Source: Desulfovibrio sp. (lineage in GTDB: Bacteria; Desulfobacterota; Desulfovibrionia; Desulfovibrionales; Desulfovibrionaceae). Taken from it: a stretch of 64,000 nt of DNA. The notes below the pieces were generated by a model. That model had not been told where the DNA came from. It saw nothing but the letters and a program-made list of their open reading frames with translations, and did no database searches. Positions 54,995 to 63,888 of the stretch are shown piece after piece. The stretch lies in the NCBI GenBank assembly GCA_017450275.1, contig JAFSVD010000039.1:106594-170593 (forward strand), in the 5' to 3' direction. Made by a program: the position numbers and the translations under genes. The number at the start of each line of letters is the position of its first letter. Within the stretch, counting starts at the first letter, position 1.

Positions 54995-55243
54995 ATGAAG
55001 GACCTTATCGAGTTCATCGCCAAGTCACTTGTTGATCATCCTGAAGCTGTGGTGGTTCGCACCATAGACGATGGGCAAACCACTATTCTTGAGCTTACGG
55101 TCGCACAAGAGGATCTCGGAAAAATTATCGGCAAACAAGGCCGGACAGCACGCTCACTGCGAACGATTGTTGCGGCCGCTTCGGCAAAAGCACGAAAGCG
55201 CACTATTCTTGAAATTGTTCATATCGAAACCCCGTGTTTTTAG
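54995..55243 (+). CDS. khpA: RNA-binding KH protein KhpA (YlqC)
   Basis: An 82-residue single KH domain with GKIIGKQGRTARSLRTIV carrying the GxxG loop, preceded by DLIEFIAKSLVDHPEAVVV. KhpA-type proteins bind RNA and pair with KhpB. ATG 54995 has GGGGGA 6 bases upstream. The usual neighbour between rpsP and rimM. Confidence 0.93.
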   Translation: MKDLIEFIAKSLVDHPEAVVVRTIDDGQTTILELTVAQEDLGKIIGKQGRTARSLRTIVAAASAKARKRTILEIVHIETPCF

Positions 55244-55261
55244 CGTTGGTGGAGGTACGCT

Positions 55262-55783
55262 ATGGAACGCTATGTTCACATGGGTTCCTTCACAAAGCCC
55301 CATGGAATTGCCGGGGAGATTGTCCTGGATTGGTACGGCGACTCCCCCTTTTCCCCCTCCATGGACGTCTTTGTCCAACAAGGGGATGGCGAGCCTATCC
55401 CGATCGTTATAGACCATGTGCGCACGAAAAACGGACGCCTGCTTCTTCACATCCAAGGCATAGCGGATCGCAATGCGGCAGAAGGGCTTCGTGGCAAAAA
55501 AGTTTTCACCAAACGTTCCAGCCTTCCCCCGCTCGACAGCGATGAAGCCTATATTGTTGACCTGTTGGGCGCAGAGGTTGTGTTGAAAAACGGTTCCTGT
55601 GTGGGCACCTTCAGCCATATTCTTTCAGGAACAGGCGGAACTGTGTGGTCGATTACAAGCCCTGATGGCACAGAAATCCTTTTTCCCGCAGAACCAGCCT
55701 TTATCCATGCCTTTGACAGGGAACATACGCGCATTATCATTGACCCGCCAGAAGGCCTTCTCGAACTCTATCAGACACAATAG
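55262..55783 (+). CDS. rimM: Ribosome maturation factor RimM
   Basis: A 173-residue protein acting on 30S maturation via S19. Visible: HMGSFTKPHGIAGEIVLDWY, LRGKKVFTKRSSLP, the DEAYIVDLLGAEV strand and the PRC-barrel end ILFPAEPAFI...IIIDPPEGLLEL. TGGAGG precedes the ATG. The next gene in most genomes, trmD, is not here but on the opposite strand beyond smpB. Confidence 0.95.
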   Translation: MERYVHMGSFTKPHGIAGEIVLDWYGDSPFSPSMDVFVQQGDGEPIPIVIDHVRTKNGRLLLHIQGIADRNAAEGLRGKKVFTKRSSLPPLDSDEAYIVDLLGAEVVLKNGSCVGTFSHILSGTGGTVWSITSPDGTEILFPAEPAFIHAFDREHTRIIIDPPEGLLELYQTQ

Positions 55784-55818
55784 CCCAAAAACGACAAAAG
55801 CGTTTTTGGGCTCTTTTT
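55782..55818. terminator. Terminator after rimM
   Basis: AGCCCAAAAACG, loop ACAAAAG, CGTTTTTGGGCT, then CTTTTTG. Confidence 0.9.
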
Positions 55819-55830
55819 GTATACAAAGGG

Positions 55831-56304
55831 TTAGGGTTTCTTTTCTTCTTTCGCAGCCTCATCTTTTTTCTCTGCCAAAAGACGCACGCTGTTCAAAATC
55901 CCATTGGCCGTCTTCGCATCGATGCCGCTCCCAAGCAAAACGACAAAAGCCTGATCGCGTTCTGCCACATAGATCAACAGTTGCGTGTGGTTTTTCTCCC
56001 CTGTGATCTGCACAACATTCTTGGTCTCCACCTTCTTCATATCGCTGACGTTCATTTGCGAAAGAATGCTCTGCTGAAAGGACGCCAAGTTCACCCCTTC
56101 GGGATTGGGATAGACTGTCAGAGAAAAAGCCGCCTTGCCGTTTTTGGATGTCAAAAGCAGACCTTGAGAGATCTCTTTTTCTTCAAAGGCATTGGGCACT
56201 GTGACTATACAACGCAGATCCCCCACACTGAATTGGGCATTGCTTTGAGCAAAACACCAGCTTGTCATGGAAAAAAACAAAAGCCCAAGGAGTATTGTCC
56301 GCAT
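55831..56304 (-). CDS. Secreted protein of unknown function
   Basis: A 157-residue protein with signal peptide (TILLGLLFFSMTSWCFAQS). The mature part contains FSVGDLRCIVTVPNAFEE, KAAFSLTVYPNPEGVNLASF, late QAFVVLLGSGIDAKTANGIL and a charged EEKKP tail. I do not recognise the family. A strong AGGGGGAG precedes ATG 56304. It is the last gene of the trmD-rplS-rnhB-rsmI-smpB unit and abuts the rimM terminator. Confidence 0.78.
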   Translation of the reverse strand: MRTILLGLLFFSMTSWCFAQSNAQFSVGDLRCIVTVPNAFEEKEISQGLLLTSKNGKAAFSLTVYPNPEGVNLASFQQSILSQMNVSDMKKVETKNVVQITGEKNHTQLLIYVAERDQAFVVLLGSGIDAKTANGILNSVRLLAEKKDEAAKEEKKP

Positions 56305-56312
56305 CTCTCCCC

Positions 56313-56768
56313 CTATGCGAGTTCTCGCGCCAAATCTCTTGCTTCCGCCCGTTTTTTGAGCGTCTCCCGCTGATCGTGCAATTTCTTGCCGCGACCAAGG
56401 GCTATTTCCACCTTCATCCTGCCATGCACGCAATAGATGCGAACAGGCACAACGGTTAAGCCTTTTTTTTCAACCGCTCCCGCAAGCCTGGCAATTTCGC
56501 TCGCATGGAGCAGAAGCTTTCTGGGTCTATCGGGATTTTGCACAACATAGCCGGCATTTTCATAGGGAGCAATATGCAAGGACACAAGCCATGCCTCACC
56601 CATCCGAAATTCAACATAGCTATCGACAAAATTGACCTTGTGCGCCCGAATACTTTTCACTTCAGGTCCTGTTAATACAAGGCCTGCTTCTAAAAAATCT
56701 GAAAGTTCATATAAAAAGCGGGCTTTTTTATTCACAATACTTTCAGAACTCTTTGTTTTCTTTGCCAT
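56313..56768 (-). CDS. smpB: SsrA-binding protein SmpB
   Basis: A 151-residue tmRNA partner for ribosome rescue. Family patterns are LTGPEVKSIRAHKVNFVDSY, LHIAPYENA, RPRKLLLHASEIARL and KKGLTVVPVRIYC...KVEIALGRGKKLHDQRETLKKR with the basic C-terminal tail. ATG 56768 follows AAAGGGGGG and overlaps the end of rsmI by 26 bp. tmRNA itself is not in the window. Confidence 0.96.
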   Translation of the reverse strand: MAKKTKSSESIVNKKARFLYELSDFLEAGLVLTGPEVKSIRAHKVNFVDSYVEFRMGEAWLVSLHIAPYENAGYVVQNPDRPRKLLLHASEIARLAGAVEKKGLTVVPVRIYCVHGRMKVEIALGRGKKLHDQRETLKKRAEARDLARELA

Positions 56769-57591
56769 AGAGCCCCCCTTTCCGCCTCTCCGCACACAGA
56801 CGATACAAGTCCTTGCCGCTCCACCCCTGAACCAAGCCCTTGAGCTTTTTCACGCATTCACGAAGCGGACGATTCGCATCCTCCGCACTGAGCAAAGCGA
56901 CAATCTCCTCCTCAGGGGTTTTTACCACATTCTCTGCTTGCCCCACAACAACGGTTATCTCCCCCAAAAACACGGGAATTGGTGCTGACAAGGAAAGACG
57001 AAGAATTTCCTCATGGGTTTTGGTTAATTCCCGACAGATGGCAAGATCCCGCTCTCCGAGCACCTCATAGGCTATACGGATGGATTCAGCCAAACGGTCA
57101 CCACGCTCAAAAAACACCAAGGATCCAGGAATCTCGGCATAGCGTGCAAAAAGCGTGCGCCTGGCAAGAGCATCTCTCGGAAGAAAACCAAGAAAGGTAA
57201 AGGGAAGAGGCGCAATGCCAGCCACAGAGAGCGCTGCCATCGGCGCAGAGGGACCTGGAATGGGGGAGACAGAAATCCCCAGAGTATGGCAGGCTTTGAC
57301 CAGACGAAAGCCAGGATCGGCGATAAGAGGTGTGCCGGCATCACTGATGAGGGCAACATCCTTGCCTTCTTTGAGCCAGCCAAGCACCTGGGTTACGCGC
57401 TCTTCTTCATTGTGCTCAAAGAAACTCACAAAGGAGCGTAGCGGAATCGCTGCTTCCCGATAGAGACGAAGCGCTCGGCGCGTATCTTCGGCAATCACAT
57501 AATCAGCCGATTCCAGAATGCTTCTGGCTCGTGGCGAAAGATCCATCGGATTGCCAAGCGGTGTGGCAACGACAAAAAGACGCCCCTTCAC
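56743..57591 (-). CDS. rsmI: 16S rRNA 2'-O-methyltransferase RsmI
   Basis: A 282-residue tetrapyrrole-methylase-fold enzyme that methylates C1402 of 16S rRNA. Motifs: LFVVATPLGNPMDLSPRA, IAEDTRRALRL, ALISDAGTPLIADPGF, PIPGPSAPMAALSVAG, and LVFFERGDRL. The GTG start at 57591 follows GGAGGAG and overlaps the rnhB stop as GTGA. A longer frame to 57741 is inside rnhB. Confidence 0.95.
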   Translation of the reverse strand: MKGRLFVVATPLGNPMDLSPRARSILESADYVIAEDTRRALRLYREAAIPLRSFVSFFEHNEEERVTQVLGWLKEGKDVALISDAGTPLIADPGFRLVKACHTLGISVSPIPGPSAPMAALSVAGIAPLPFTFLGFLPRDALARRTLFARYAEIPGSLVFFERGDRLAESIRIAYEVLGERDLAICRELTKTHEEILRLSLSAPIPVFLGEITVVVGQAENVVKTPEEEIVALLSAEDANRPLRECVKKLKGLVQGWSGKDLYRLCAERRKGGLYGKENKEF

Positions 57592-58223
57592 TCTTCTCCT
57601 CCATGCATGCCCTGCGTTCTTTCGCAAACAACCCCGCGAAAGGATCGTCTGTGCAAGGGACACGGTCCGTGTTGCACAAGCATTGCGCGATGATAGCTTG
57701 TGCCATAGCCCATATGCCTGGCAAAGCCATACACCGGCCACTGGCTATCAAAATGCACCATCATCTGATCCCTGTACACCTTGGCAACAATGGAGGCAGC
57801 GGCAATGGCATAGATCTTGGCATCTCCATCCACAACAGCGACTTGTTCGGGCACATTTCCTTGATTGTGCTTTGTCCAAAAACGGGTAAGCGTTGGCAAG
57901 GGGATCTCAAATTTCCCGTCGATCAAAAGCGTAGAAGGGGGAAGGGAAAGCCGCCCCACAGCCATGGCCATCGCCATAAAGGTTGCCTGCAAAATATTGA
58001 TACGGTCAACGACCCTTTGCCCAACCACGCCAATGCCGAGAGCCTGTGCCTTTTGTCGGATGATGCCAGCAAGCCTGGTTCGCTCTTTGGGACGCAAACA
58101 TTTTGAATCCATGACGCCCGGGATCCTCTCGTCAAGCACCACGGCACAGGCAACCACAGGGCCTGCCAAACAGCCCCGTCCCACCTCATCAATACCAGCA
58201 ACAACCTGCCCAAGCTCTCCCAT
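57588..58223 (-). CDS. rnhB: Ribonuclease HII
   Basis: A 211-residue RNase H2 removing ribonucleotides from DNA. Active-site acids are in VAGIDEVGRGCLAGPVV, the middle TLLIDGKF and the late VAVVDGDAKIYAIAAASIVAKVYRD. ATG 58223 has GGGAGG upstream. A terminator-like hairpin separates it from rplS, so partial read-through is implied. Confidence 0.95.
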   Translation of the reverse strand: MGELGQVVAGIDEVGRGCLAGPVVACAVVLDERIPGVMDSKCLRPKERTRLAGIIRQKAQALGIGVVGQRVVDRINILQATFMAMAMAVGRLSLPPSTLLIDGKFEIPLPTLTRFWTKHNQGNVPEQVAVVDGDAKIYAIAAASIVAKVYRDQMMVHFDSQWPVYGFARHMGYGTSYHRAMLVQHGPCPLHRRSFRGVVCERTQGMHGGEE

Positions 58224-58243
58224 ACAGCCTCCCTGATCCACCC

Positions 58244-58282
58244 AAAAAAAAAAGGACGAGACAAACGCCTCGTACCTTTTTT
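58244..58282 (-). terminator. Terminator or attenuator between rplS and rnhB
   Basis: Minus strand: CGAG, loop GCGTTTGT, CTCG within flanking GG/CC and A-rich sequence, followed by ten Ts. It sits between two codirectional genes. Confidence 0.8.
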
Positions 58283-58301
58283 CGTCCCCAGCCACTGTGG
58301 T

Positions 58302-58652
58302 TTATTGAAAACGATTTCGTGGCTTAATACGGGCAGCTTTGCCTTTGAGATTGCGCAGATAATAGAGACGGCTTCTGCGGACACGACCCTGGTTGACCAC
58401 TTCCACATGATCGATAAAGGGCGAGTACAGCGGGAAAATACGCTCAACACCCACGCCGTCAGAAATTTTTCTGACCGTAAAACTTGCGCTCGTCCGTCCG
58501 CGGCTGACGCGGATCACATTGCCCTGAAAGATCTGAATCCGCTCTTTTTCGCCTTCAACGATACGCAAATGGACTTTCACCGTATCGCCAGAACGAAAAA
58601 CCGGCATATCCATCCGCATATTTTCCCGTTCAATTTTTTCAATAACATTCAT
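58302..58652 (-). CDS. rplS: 50S ribosomal protein L19
   Basis: A 116-residue protein with [54 protein letters not shown] and the ending [25 protein letters not shown] precedes the ATG. It lies after trmD in the usual order, but the block is inverted relative to rimM. Confidence 0.97.
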   Translation of the reverse strand: MNVIEKIERENMRMDMPVFRSGDTVKVHLRIVEGEKERIQIFQGNVIRVSRGRTSASFTVRKISDGVGVERIFPLYSPFIDHVEVVNQGRVRRSRLYYLRNLKGKAARIKPRNRFQ

Positions 58653-58693
58653 GTGGAAAACTCCTTCTCAAACCAGATAATCGTTCATGGCGT

Positions 58694-59974
58694 TTAGTCA
58701 AAATCGCCTAAAATCCGATCCGCATAGATGGCGGCAGCGCTGCGAACCGAAAGATGGTTATAGTCTAAAAAGCGAAGCGGTCGCATAAGCCCATCGCACA
58801 ATGCCAAGGCCTCGGAACTCAGTCCCTGCGATGTTCCCAGGCAAAAAACCACAGGCTCCTGATCCAGCATTGCCCGAATATCGCTGGGCACAAGCAATGG
58901 GGTATCGCGCCATTTGGCGGAACTCGCAATAAGCTTGGGGCGCACCCCTGTTGTCTCTGTCACCTGCGCAATCACATCGTCAATGGATGGAGCCAAGCGT
59001 ACCAATGAAAGCGCCTGTGCTCTGTCGGGATGCTTTTGCGCGCATACCCCCTGGCACCAATGGGCACAGATTTGTTCGAGCAAGATCTGTTGTTCTCTGA
59101 TGGGGGTCACAACATAGAAGTCCCCCAGACCGTAGCTTGCAGAAATTCGTGCTATATCGTGGATATCCAAATTTGTCAAAGAGGCAGTGCCTGTTTTTCC
59201 TTCAATCACCACAGGATGGTGCACAAGGCAAAAAGCAAAATTGCGCCCAAGGCGCCTCTGGGGCATTTGGCGCAAAAAGGCAACATCCTCCTTGTCCAGG
59301 TGCGCTGTAGCGAGCAAATCCGGCCGCATTGTCCGCGTTTTTGTGACAGCCATTTTTCGGCGCCAATGCGCAATCTTGGCATGGTGGCCTGAACACAAAA
59401 CATCGGGCACAGAAAGCCCACAAACAAGCTCTGGCCTGGTATAGTGGGGGTATTCCAAAAGATTGTCAGAAAAACTTTCTTCCCAGGCAGAGCCTGCCTT
59501 GCCCATAAAGCCCGGGAGCAGACGAGATACAGCCTCAATCACCGTCAAGGCCGCACAATCGCCGCTGTTGAGCACCACATCGCCGATAGAGATCGGCTCC
59601 AGGGGAAAGAGCTCTTCGATACGGGCGTCAATCCCCTCGTAGCGGGGGCAAAGAAGCGTGATATTGGTCTCCTTTGCCAGTTCTTTGGCATAATTCTGGG
59701 TCAGGGGTTTTCCGCCTGGTGTACAGATAAGCATGCGCCCTGGCTCAGGGATGCTGGACAAACACGCTGCCACAGGAGGAACCTGCATGACCATGCCAGG
59801 ACCGCCCCCATAGGGTGCGTCGTCGACATGGTGATGTTTATCACAACTCCAGTCTCTGGGATTATACATGGCAAAATCAACGATCTTGGCTTCTCTGGCG
59901 CGTGCAAAGAGCCCGCAGGAAAGCGGCGATGTGAAAAATTCAGGAAAAAGCGTGACAAGATGAAAGGTGAGCAT
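58694..59974 (-). CDS. trmD: tRNA (guanine37-N1)-methyltransferase TrmD fused to a second RNA methyltransferase domain
   Basis: A 426-residue protein, against about 250 for a single TrmD. Residues 1 to about 235 are TrmD: TLFPEFFTSPLSCGLFARA, DDAPYGGGPGMVM, LCPRYEGIDARI, SIGDVVLNSGDCAALTVIEA and GHHAKIAHWRR. The rest has GRNFAFCLVHHPVV, LTNLDIHDIARISASYGLGD, AKWRDTPLLVPSDIRAML and PVVFCLGTSQGLSSEALALC. I recall this as the SAM-dependent RNA methyltransferase domain (Methyltrn_RNA_4) attached to TrmD in Desulfovibrio-like bacteria; its target is unknown. ATG 59974 lacks a good SD sequence. Confidence 0.92.
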   Translation of the reverse strand: MLTFHLVTLFPEFFTSPLSCGLFARAREAKIVDFAMYNPRDWSCDKHHHVDDAPYGGGPGMVMQVPPVAACLSSIPEPGRMLICTPGGKPLTQNYAKELAKETNITLLCPRYEGIDARIEELFPLEPISIGDVVLNSGDCAALTVIEAVSRLLPGFMGKAGSAWEESFSDNLLEYPHYTRPELVCGLSVPDVLCSGHHAKIAHWRRKMAVTKTRTMRPDLLATAHLDKEDVAFLRQMPQRRLGRNFAFCLVHHPVVIEGKTGTASLTNLDIHDIARISASYGLGDFYVVTPIREQQILLEQICAHWCQGVCAQKHPDRAQALSLVRLAPSIDDVIAQVTETTGVRPKLIASSAKWRDTPLLVPSDIRAMLDQEPVVFCLGTSQGLSSEALALCDGLMRPLRFLDYNHLSVRSAAAIYADRILGDFD

Positions 59975-60299
59975 AGGCAAAGAGGGGCTAACAAACAAAC
60001 GAGCGCATAAGGCAATCCATTGACAAGAAAATCGCTTCTTCTTAGAAAATCGTCATCACATTGCCTTCCCTCCCCAACCAAAAAGGCTCTGCTGCACACA
60101 ATCGAGGCGCGTGACCTCTCCGGCTTCTCTTGCCTCTGCTGAGAAGTCAAAAGCACGCTTGGATGCCGTCTTCTTAAAAGCAGAAAATACGCATTTTACG
60201 ATACTGTATCAATATGGTTTGTGATAAACTACATCCTTCCACACAAGCAACAACGCATGCACGATGTCTTTGCTCGCATCGGCTTGCCTGAGGGTACGT
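59975..60299. other. 325-bp divergent gap between trmD and ilvA
   Basis: No gene is supported. It should hold the promoters of trmD (minus) and ilvA (plus). The palindrome GATACTGTATC at 60200-60210 is a possible operator for ilvA. No hairpin with a T tract is evident. Confidence 0.4.
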
Positions 60300-61841
60300 A
60301 TGCAACAACGCTATAGTGAATATCTTCAACGCGTGCTGCTGAGCAGGGTCTATGATGTCGCCTGTGAAACACCGCTTGAAAAAGCCGTGAACCTTTCTCG
60401 GCATCTGGTCAATACCGTGTATCTCAAACGCGAAGACCTACAGCCTGTCTTTTCCTTTAAGCTCCGCGGAGCCTATAATAAAATGGCCAAATTGTCGCAG
60501 GATGAACTGCGCAGAGGCGTTATTGCCGCCTCAGCGGGAAACCACGCCCAAGGCGTAGCTCTTTCGGCCAAACGCCTGAACTGCGATGCGACCATTGTTA
60601 TGCCTGTTACAACCCCTGCCATCAAAGTCAATTCTGTGAGGAGATTGGGGGGACAGGTGGTTCTCTTTGGTGAATCCTTCAGCGATGCCTGGCAACACAC
60701 CCAGGAACTCATCCGTCAAACAGGGGCTGTCTTTATCCCGCCCTTTGAAGATCCTGATGTGATTGCAGGCCAAGGAACCATTGGCATGGAGATTTTGCGC
60801 CAGCATCCCGACAAACTCGATGCGGTCTTTGTGCCCATTGGCGGAGGGGGACTTGCGGCAGGCGTTGCTGTCTACATCAAATTGCTCAGACCCGACATCA
60901 AGGTTATTGGCGTTGAGCCCAACGATTCCGACGCCATGAAACGATCCATTGAGGCAGGCTACCCCATCACCATGAAGGATGTGGGACTCTTTGCCGACGG
61001 TGTGGCGGTCAAGCAGGTTGGCGAAGAGACCTTTGCCATTTGCCGCGATATGCTCGATGACATCATAACCGTTGGCACGGATGCCATTTGCGGCGCCATC
61101 AAGGATGTGTTTGAAGACACACGCATTGTCGCTGAACCAGCAGGCGCCCTCTCGCTGGCTGGCCTCAAGGCCTATGTCAGCGCCCATGGCTTGCAAGACA
61201 AGGAATTGGTTGCCATTGTCTCTGGTGCCAATATGAACTTTGACCGCCTCTCCTATGTGGTTGATCGAAGCGAACTCGGTGCTGAGCGCGAAGCATTGCT
61301 CGCAGTGACAATTCCTGAAGAAATCGGCAGCTTCAGGCATTTTATCGCGGCGCTTGGCAACCGCAATATCACTGAACTGTGCACCAGATCGGTGGATCCC
61401 GTCCAGGCACGCGTGCTGCTCGGCATCAAGATCCAGGGTCGCAACGATGTTGCCGAGGTTCTGGCTGATCTGAGGGACAAGGGCTTTAGTGTCATCGATT
61501 TAAGCGATAACGAGCTTGCAAAACTCCATATCAGACATTTAGTCGGCGGCAATGCGCCCAATGTGACCCATGAACGCATTCTCCGCTTCACCTTCCCCGA
61601 ACGCCCTGGCGCCTTGTTAAACTTTATCGACGCCATGCGCACCGAATTCAGCATCTCGCTCTTCCAATACCGCTACCATGGCGCGGATTTTGGCCGTGTG
61701 CTCGTGGGCTTTGATGTCTCCGAGGACAACAAAATCGCCTTTGAAGACTTTCTTGTCCGTGTCGATGCCATGGGGTACTCGCACATTGAAGAAACAGAAA
61801 ATCCAGCCTACAAACTCTTTATCAGCTGGCATCAAGAATAA
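60300..61841 (+). CDS. ilvA: Threonine ammonia-lyase, biosynthetic
   Basis: A 513-residue PLP enzyme that deaminates threonine to 2-oxobutyrate for isoleucine. The PLP lysine is in VFSFKLRGAYNKM, the phosphate loop is PIGGGGLAAGVAV, and AASAGNHAQGVAL is conserved. From about residue 325 two ACT-like regulatory regions follow (LLAVTIPEEIGSFRHFIAAL and ILRFTFPERPGALLNFIDAM), which mediate isoleucine control. ATG 60300 has GAGGG 6 bases upstream; an ATG at 60264 lacks one. A terminator follows. Confidence 0.95.
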   Translation: MQQRYSEYLQRVLLSRVYDVACETPLEKAVNLSRHLVNTVYLKREDLQPVFSFKLRGAYNKMAKLSQDELRRGVIAASAGNHAQGVALSAKRLNCDATIVMPVTTPAIKVNSVRRLGGQVVLFGESFSDAWQHTQELIRQTGAVFIPPFEDPDVIAGQGTIGMEILRQHPDKLDAVFVPIGGGGLAAGVAVYIKLLRPDIKVIGVEPNDSDAMKRSIEAGYPITMKDVGLFADGVAVKQVGEETFAICRDMLDDIITVGTDAICGAIKDVFEDTRIVAEPAGALSLAGLKAYVSAHGLQDKELVAIVSGANMNFDRLSYVVDRSELGAEREALLAVTIPEEIGSFRHFIAALGNRNITELCTRSVDPVQARVLLGIKIQGRNDVAEVLADLRDKGFSVIDLSDNELAKLHIRHLVGGNAPNVTHERILRFTFPERPGALLNFIDAMRTEFSISLFQYRYHGADFGRVLVGFDVSEDNKIAFEDFLVRVDAMGYSHIEETENPAYKLFISWHQE

Positions 61842-61843
61842 AC

Positions 61844-61876
61844 AAAAAGGCCAAGGACATCCACCTTGGCCTTTTT
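61844..61876. terminator. Terminator between ilvA and the glycosyltransferase gene
   Basis: AAAAAGGCCAAGG, loop ACATCCA, CCTTGGCCTTTTT: perfect stem with A and T runs, bidirectional. Confidence 0.92.
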
Positions 61877-61912
61877 GCTTTGCTCATAGAGCTCTCATTC
61901 CACGCAATCCCC

Positions 61913-62965
61913 CTACAAACGCCCGGTCTGAACAAAGTGCTCGACACCGCTGAAAATGATATCGTTGCCACAAAAGGAGCCCTGCGCTATGGTTGCCCGA
62001 AAATCAGGGAGTTTTTCCTCAAAGCGATTGAGCAGATCCTTGGAAAGCAAGGTCATCTTCGCAGCCATCCCATAGCCCAAACGCTCAAGATAGAGAGCGT
62101 TAAAATGCTGCTCAATCATGGCCGCAACAGGAATCGAGAGTATGGGCTTGCCTAAATAGAGCGCCTCGCTCATAAGCGTATGGCTTCCGCCCTGGATGAC
62201 ATAGGCGCATCTGCGCAACAAATCGAGAAAGCCATCCTCGCTTTTTTCCATAAAGACAACATTCCCCTCTTCCCCTTTTGTTCGCGTATAGCCAAAGACA
62301 TAGCATCGGCGTTTTGTCGCGGTCTGCAAAAAATCGATCAGGGCTTTGTGGGTTGAATTGCTCTGGTACACCACAATATGCCCATCATCGCAGGGCTTTG
62401 CCGCAAGAACTCGTTTTCTGAGCAAGGGGGGAACAACGCGTGCTGTGTATTTCGGATCAACAGGGGGCGCGTAAAAGGAGACAATCATGGTGGGATTGGT
62501 GGGACGAAAGAGATAGCGTGGGGTGAGCCCCTGGAGAAACGCATCCCACCAGAGATGGGGAGGCAAGGTGTGCTTGCAGCAGGTGATAATGTGCTGATGA
62601 TCCAAGGTTAAGCAGGGAAGTCCCTCACGCTCAGCAGCTCTGGGCACGAAATATTCCAAATCCGTCATACAGACGCTTGGGTGAAAATCGCGGATGACAC
62701 CACACAATTCGTCGACAAAGCGTCTTTGATGCCAAAGCAGGGGCACAGCTTTTGCGATAGTTTTTGGGAGATCGACGGTGTAGTTCTTAAAAACCGTGCC
62801 AAGGTTGGGAATGCGGTAGACGGGAAATTCCGGCTCCAGCACGGAAAGGGCATCGTCGTTTGCCACAAAAAGAAATTCATGGTCAGGCATGGATCGGGCG
62901 ATCGTAAGCCCCCGCATGGCATGACCATGGCCGGTTCCGTGGATACCGTAGAGAATTCGAGCCAT
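61913..62965 (-). CDS. GT28/MGT-like glycosyltransferase family protein
   Basis: A 350-residue two-domain protein resembling GT-B glycosyltransferases (COG1819-like). The N-terminal glycine loop is YGIHGTGHGHAMRGLTIAR, and the C-terminal donor-site pattern is VIQGGSHTLMSEALYLGKPI followed by EQHFNALYLERLGYG. The middle has HQHIITCC. Acceptor and donor cannot be assigned. AGGA is upstream of the ATG. It is convergent with ilvA and borders the AT-rich region. Confidence 0.8.
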   Translation of the reverse strand: MARILYGIHGTGHGHAMRGLTIARSMPDHEFLFVANDDALSVLEPEFPVYRIPNLGTVFKNYTVDLPKTIAKAVPLLWHQRRFVDELCGVIRDFHPSVCMTDLEYFVPRAAEREGLPCLTLDHQHIITCCKHTLPPHLWWDAFLQGLTPRYLFRPTNPTMIVSFYAPPVDPKYTARVVPPLLRKRVLAAKPCDDGHIVVYQSNSTHKALIDFLQTATKRRCYVFGYTRTKGEEGNVVFMEKSEDGFLDLLRRCAYVIQGGSHTLMSEALYLGKPILSIPVAAMIEQHFNALYLERLGYGMAAKMTLLSKDLLNRFEEKLPDFRATIAQGSFCGNDIIFSGVEHFVQTGRL

Positions 62966-63690
62966 CTGCTACTTCCTGTGAGCGTTGGAGATACAGCAAA
63001 CCAGTAATTTCTTACGAGCTAAAGGAAGAGCTTGTCAATACAGCAAAGGGAATCAGAGCTGCCCTGGACTCAAACGCCCCTCTTGCCAAGATAGACAAAA
63101 AAAGCCATACTTTCTGAAAAGGAATCTGCAACGCAGCGATGGCTTGCATACATGTCAGAAAGTACGCTTGAGCCGGATGAAGACATTATATACTCAGCAG
63201 TACCAAAGAGAAAAGAAGAACATCTTTTGCGTCATGAGTATATATTTTTTAGCCCGAATTATGTGAGACAAAAAAACCTTTTACTGCAAAAAACTTTCTT
63301 GGTTTGAATATAACAACTTGTATATAGAGCATTGATTACGAGGAGCTTCCCAGAGATTAGTTTTCAACACCATAGATGTACAAGTCGTTGAGAATAAAAG
63401 ATTCTTAGGATCTAAACAGAAATAGATCCATGAAATACCAATACATTGATATGGCATAGAAGCAGAAAAACAAATTATTTATATTCAAAATAAAAGACAC
63501 ACAGGACACAGGATTTTAGATTGATTTGTCTTTTTTATTGATATAAATTTTGCAAGTCTATGTATATTATTTTTATAACATTGCCTATATTTTTTAAATA
63601 GTGCTATGATTACATAGAATACGATAAAGGCCTACACTACTTTGCTAGTGTAGGATCTTTTTTGTTTGTTTACCAAAAAGTTATTACTAC
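62966..63690. other. AT-rich region without a supported gene
   Basis: From about 63000 the composition turns clearly AT-rich and no coding frame is seen on either strand. It begins with the upstream side of the glycosyltransferase gene. The stretch 63540-63610 is almost all A and T, and then a terminator occurs. The abrupt change and following gene fragment suggest acquired or decaying DNA. Confidence 0.55.
63631..63665 (+). terminator. Intrinsic terminator within the AT-rich region
   Basis: CCTACACTA, loop CTTTGC, TAGTGTAGG (perfect 9-bp stem), then ATCTTTTTTG. No gene precedes it within 650 bp on the plus strand, so a short untranslated transcript or a vanished gene is implied. Confidence 0.85.
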
Positions 63691-63696
63691 CTTTAG

Positions 63697-63888
63697 ATAT
63701 ATTATTATAATATCGATGGACATTATTATACAGTAAACGAAATAACACCTGAATCCGTGAGCTGTTGGATTGAAAGGGCAGGATTTTCAGCTGAAGTCCA
63801 CGAACGATGGGGGGATTATGGAGGTTCAAGAAAATCCGAAGATGAACCAAATCGAAAATTCCTTAGCGTTCCAAATTTGGGGAAATAA
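63697..63888 (+). pseudogene. C-terminal remnant of a SAM-dependent methyltransferase
   Basis: After a TAG at 63694 the frame is open to TAA at 63886-63888 with no good start codon. The residues include YYTVNEITPESVSCWIERAG, FSAEVHERWGDYGGS and EDEPNRKFLSVPN. The order resembles the end of class I methyltransferases (a helix with ..LLe.AGF.., a strand with GDYdGS.., a final strand). The catalytic part is missing. Another frame, open from 63867 to the right edge, reads KDGSPRKKPDPKPRAENG and may be a new gene's hydrophilic part or a frame-shifted continuation. Confidence 0.45.
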
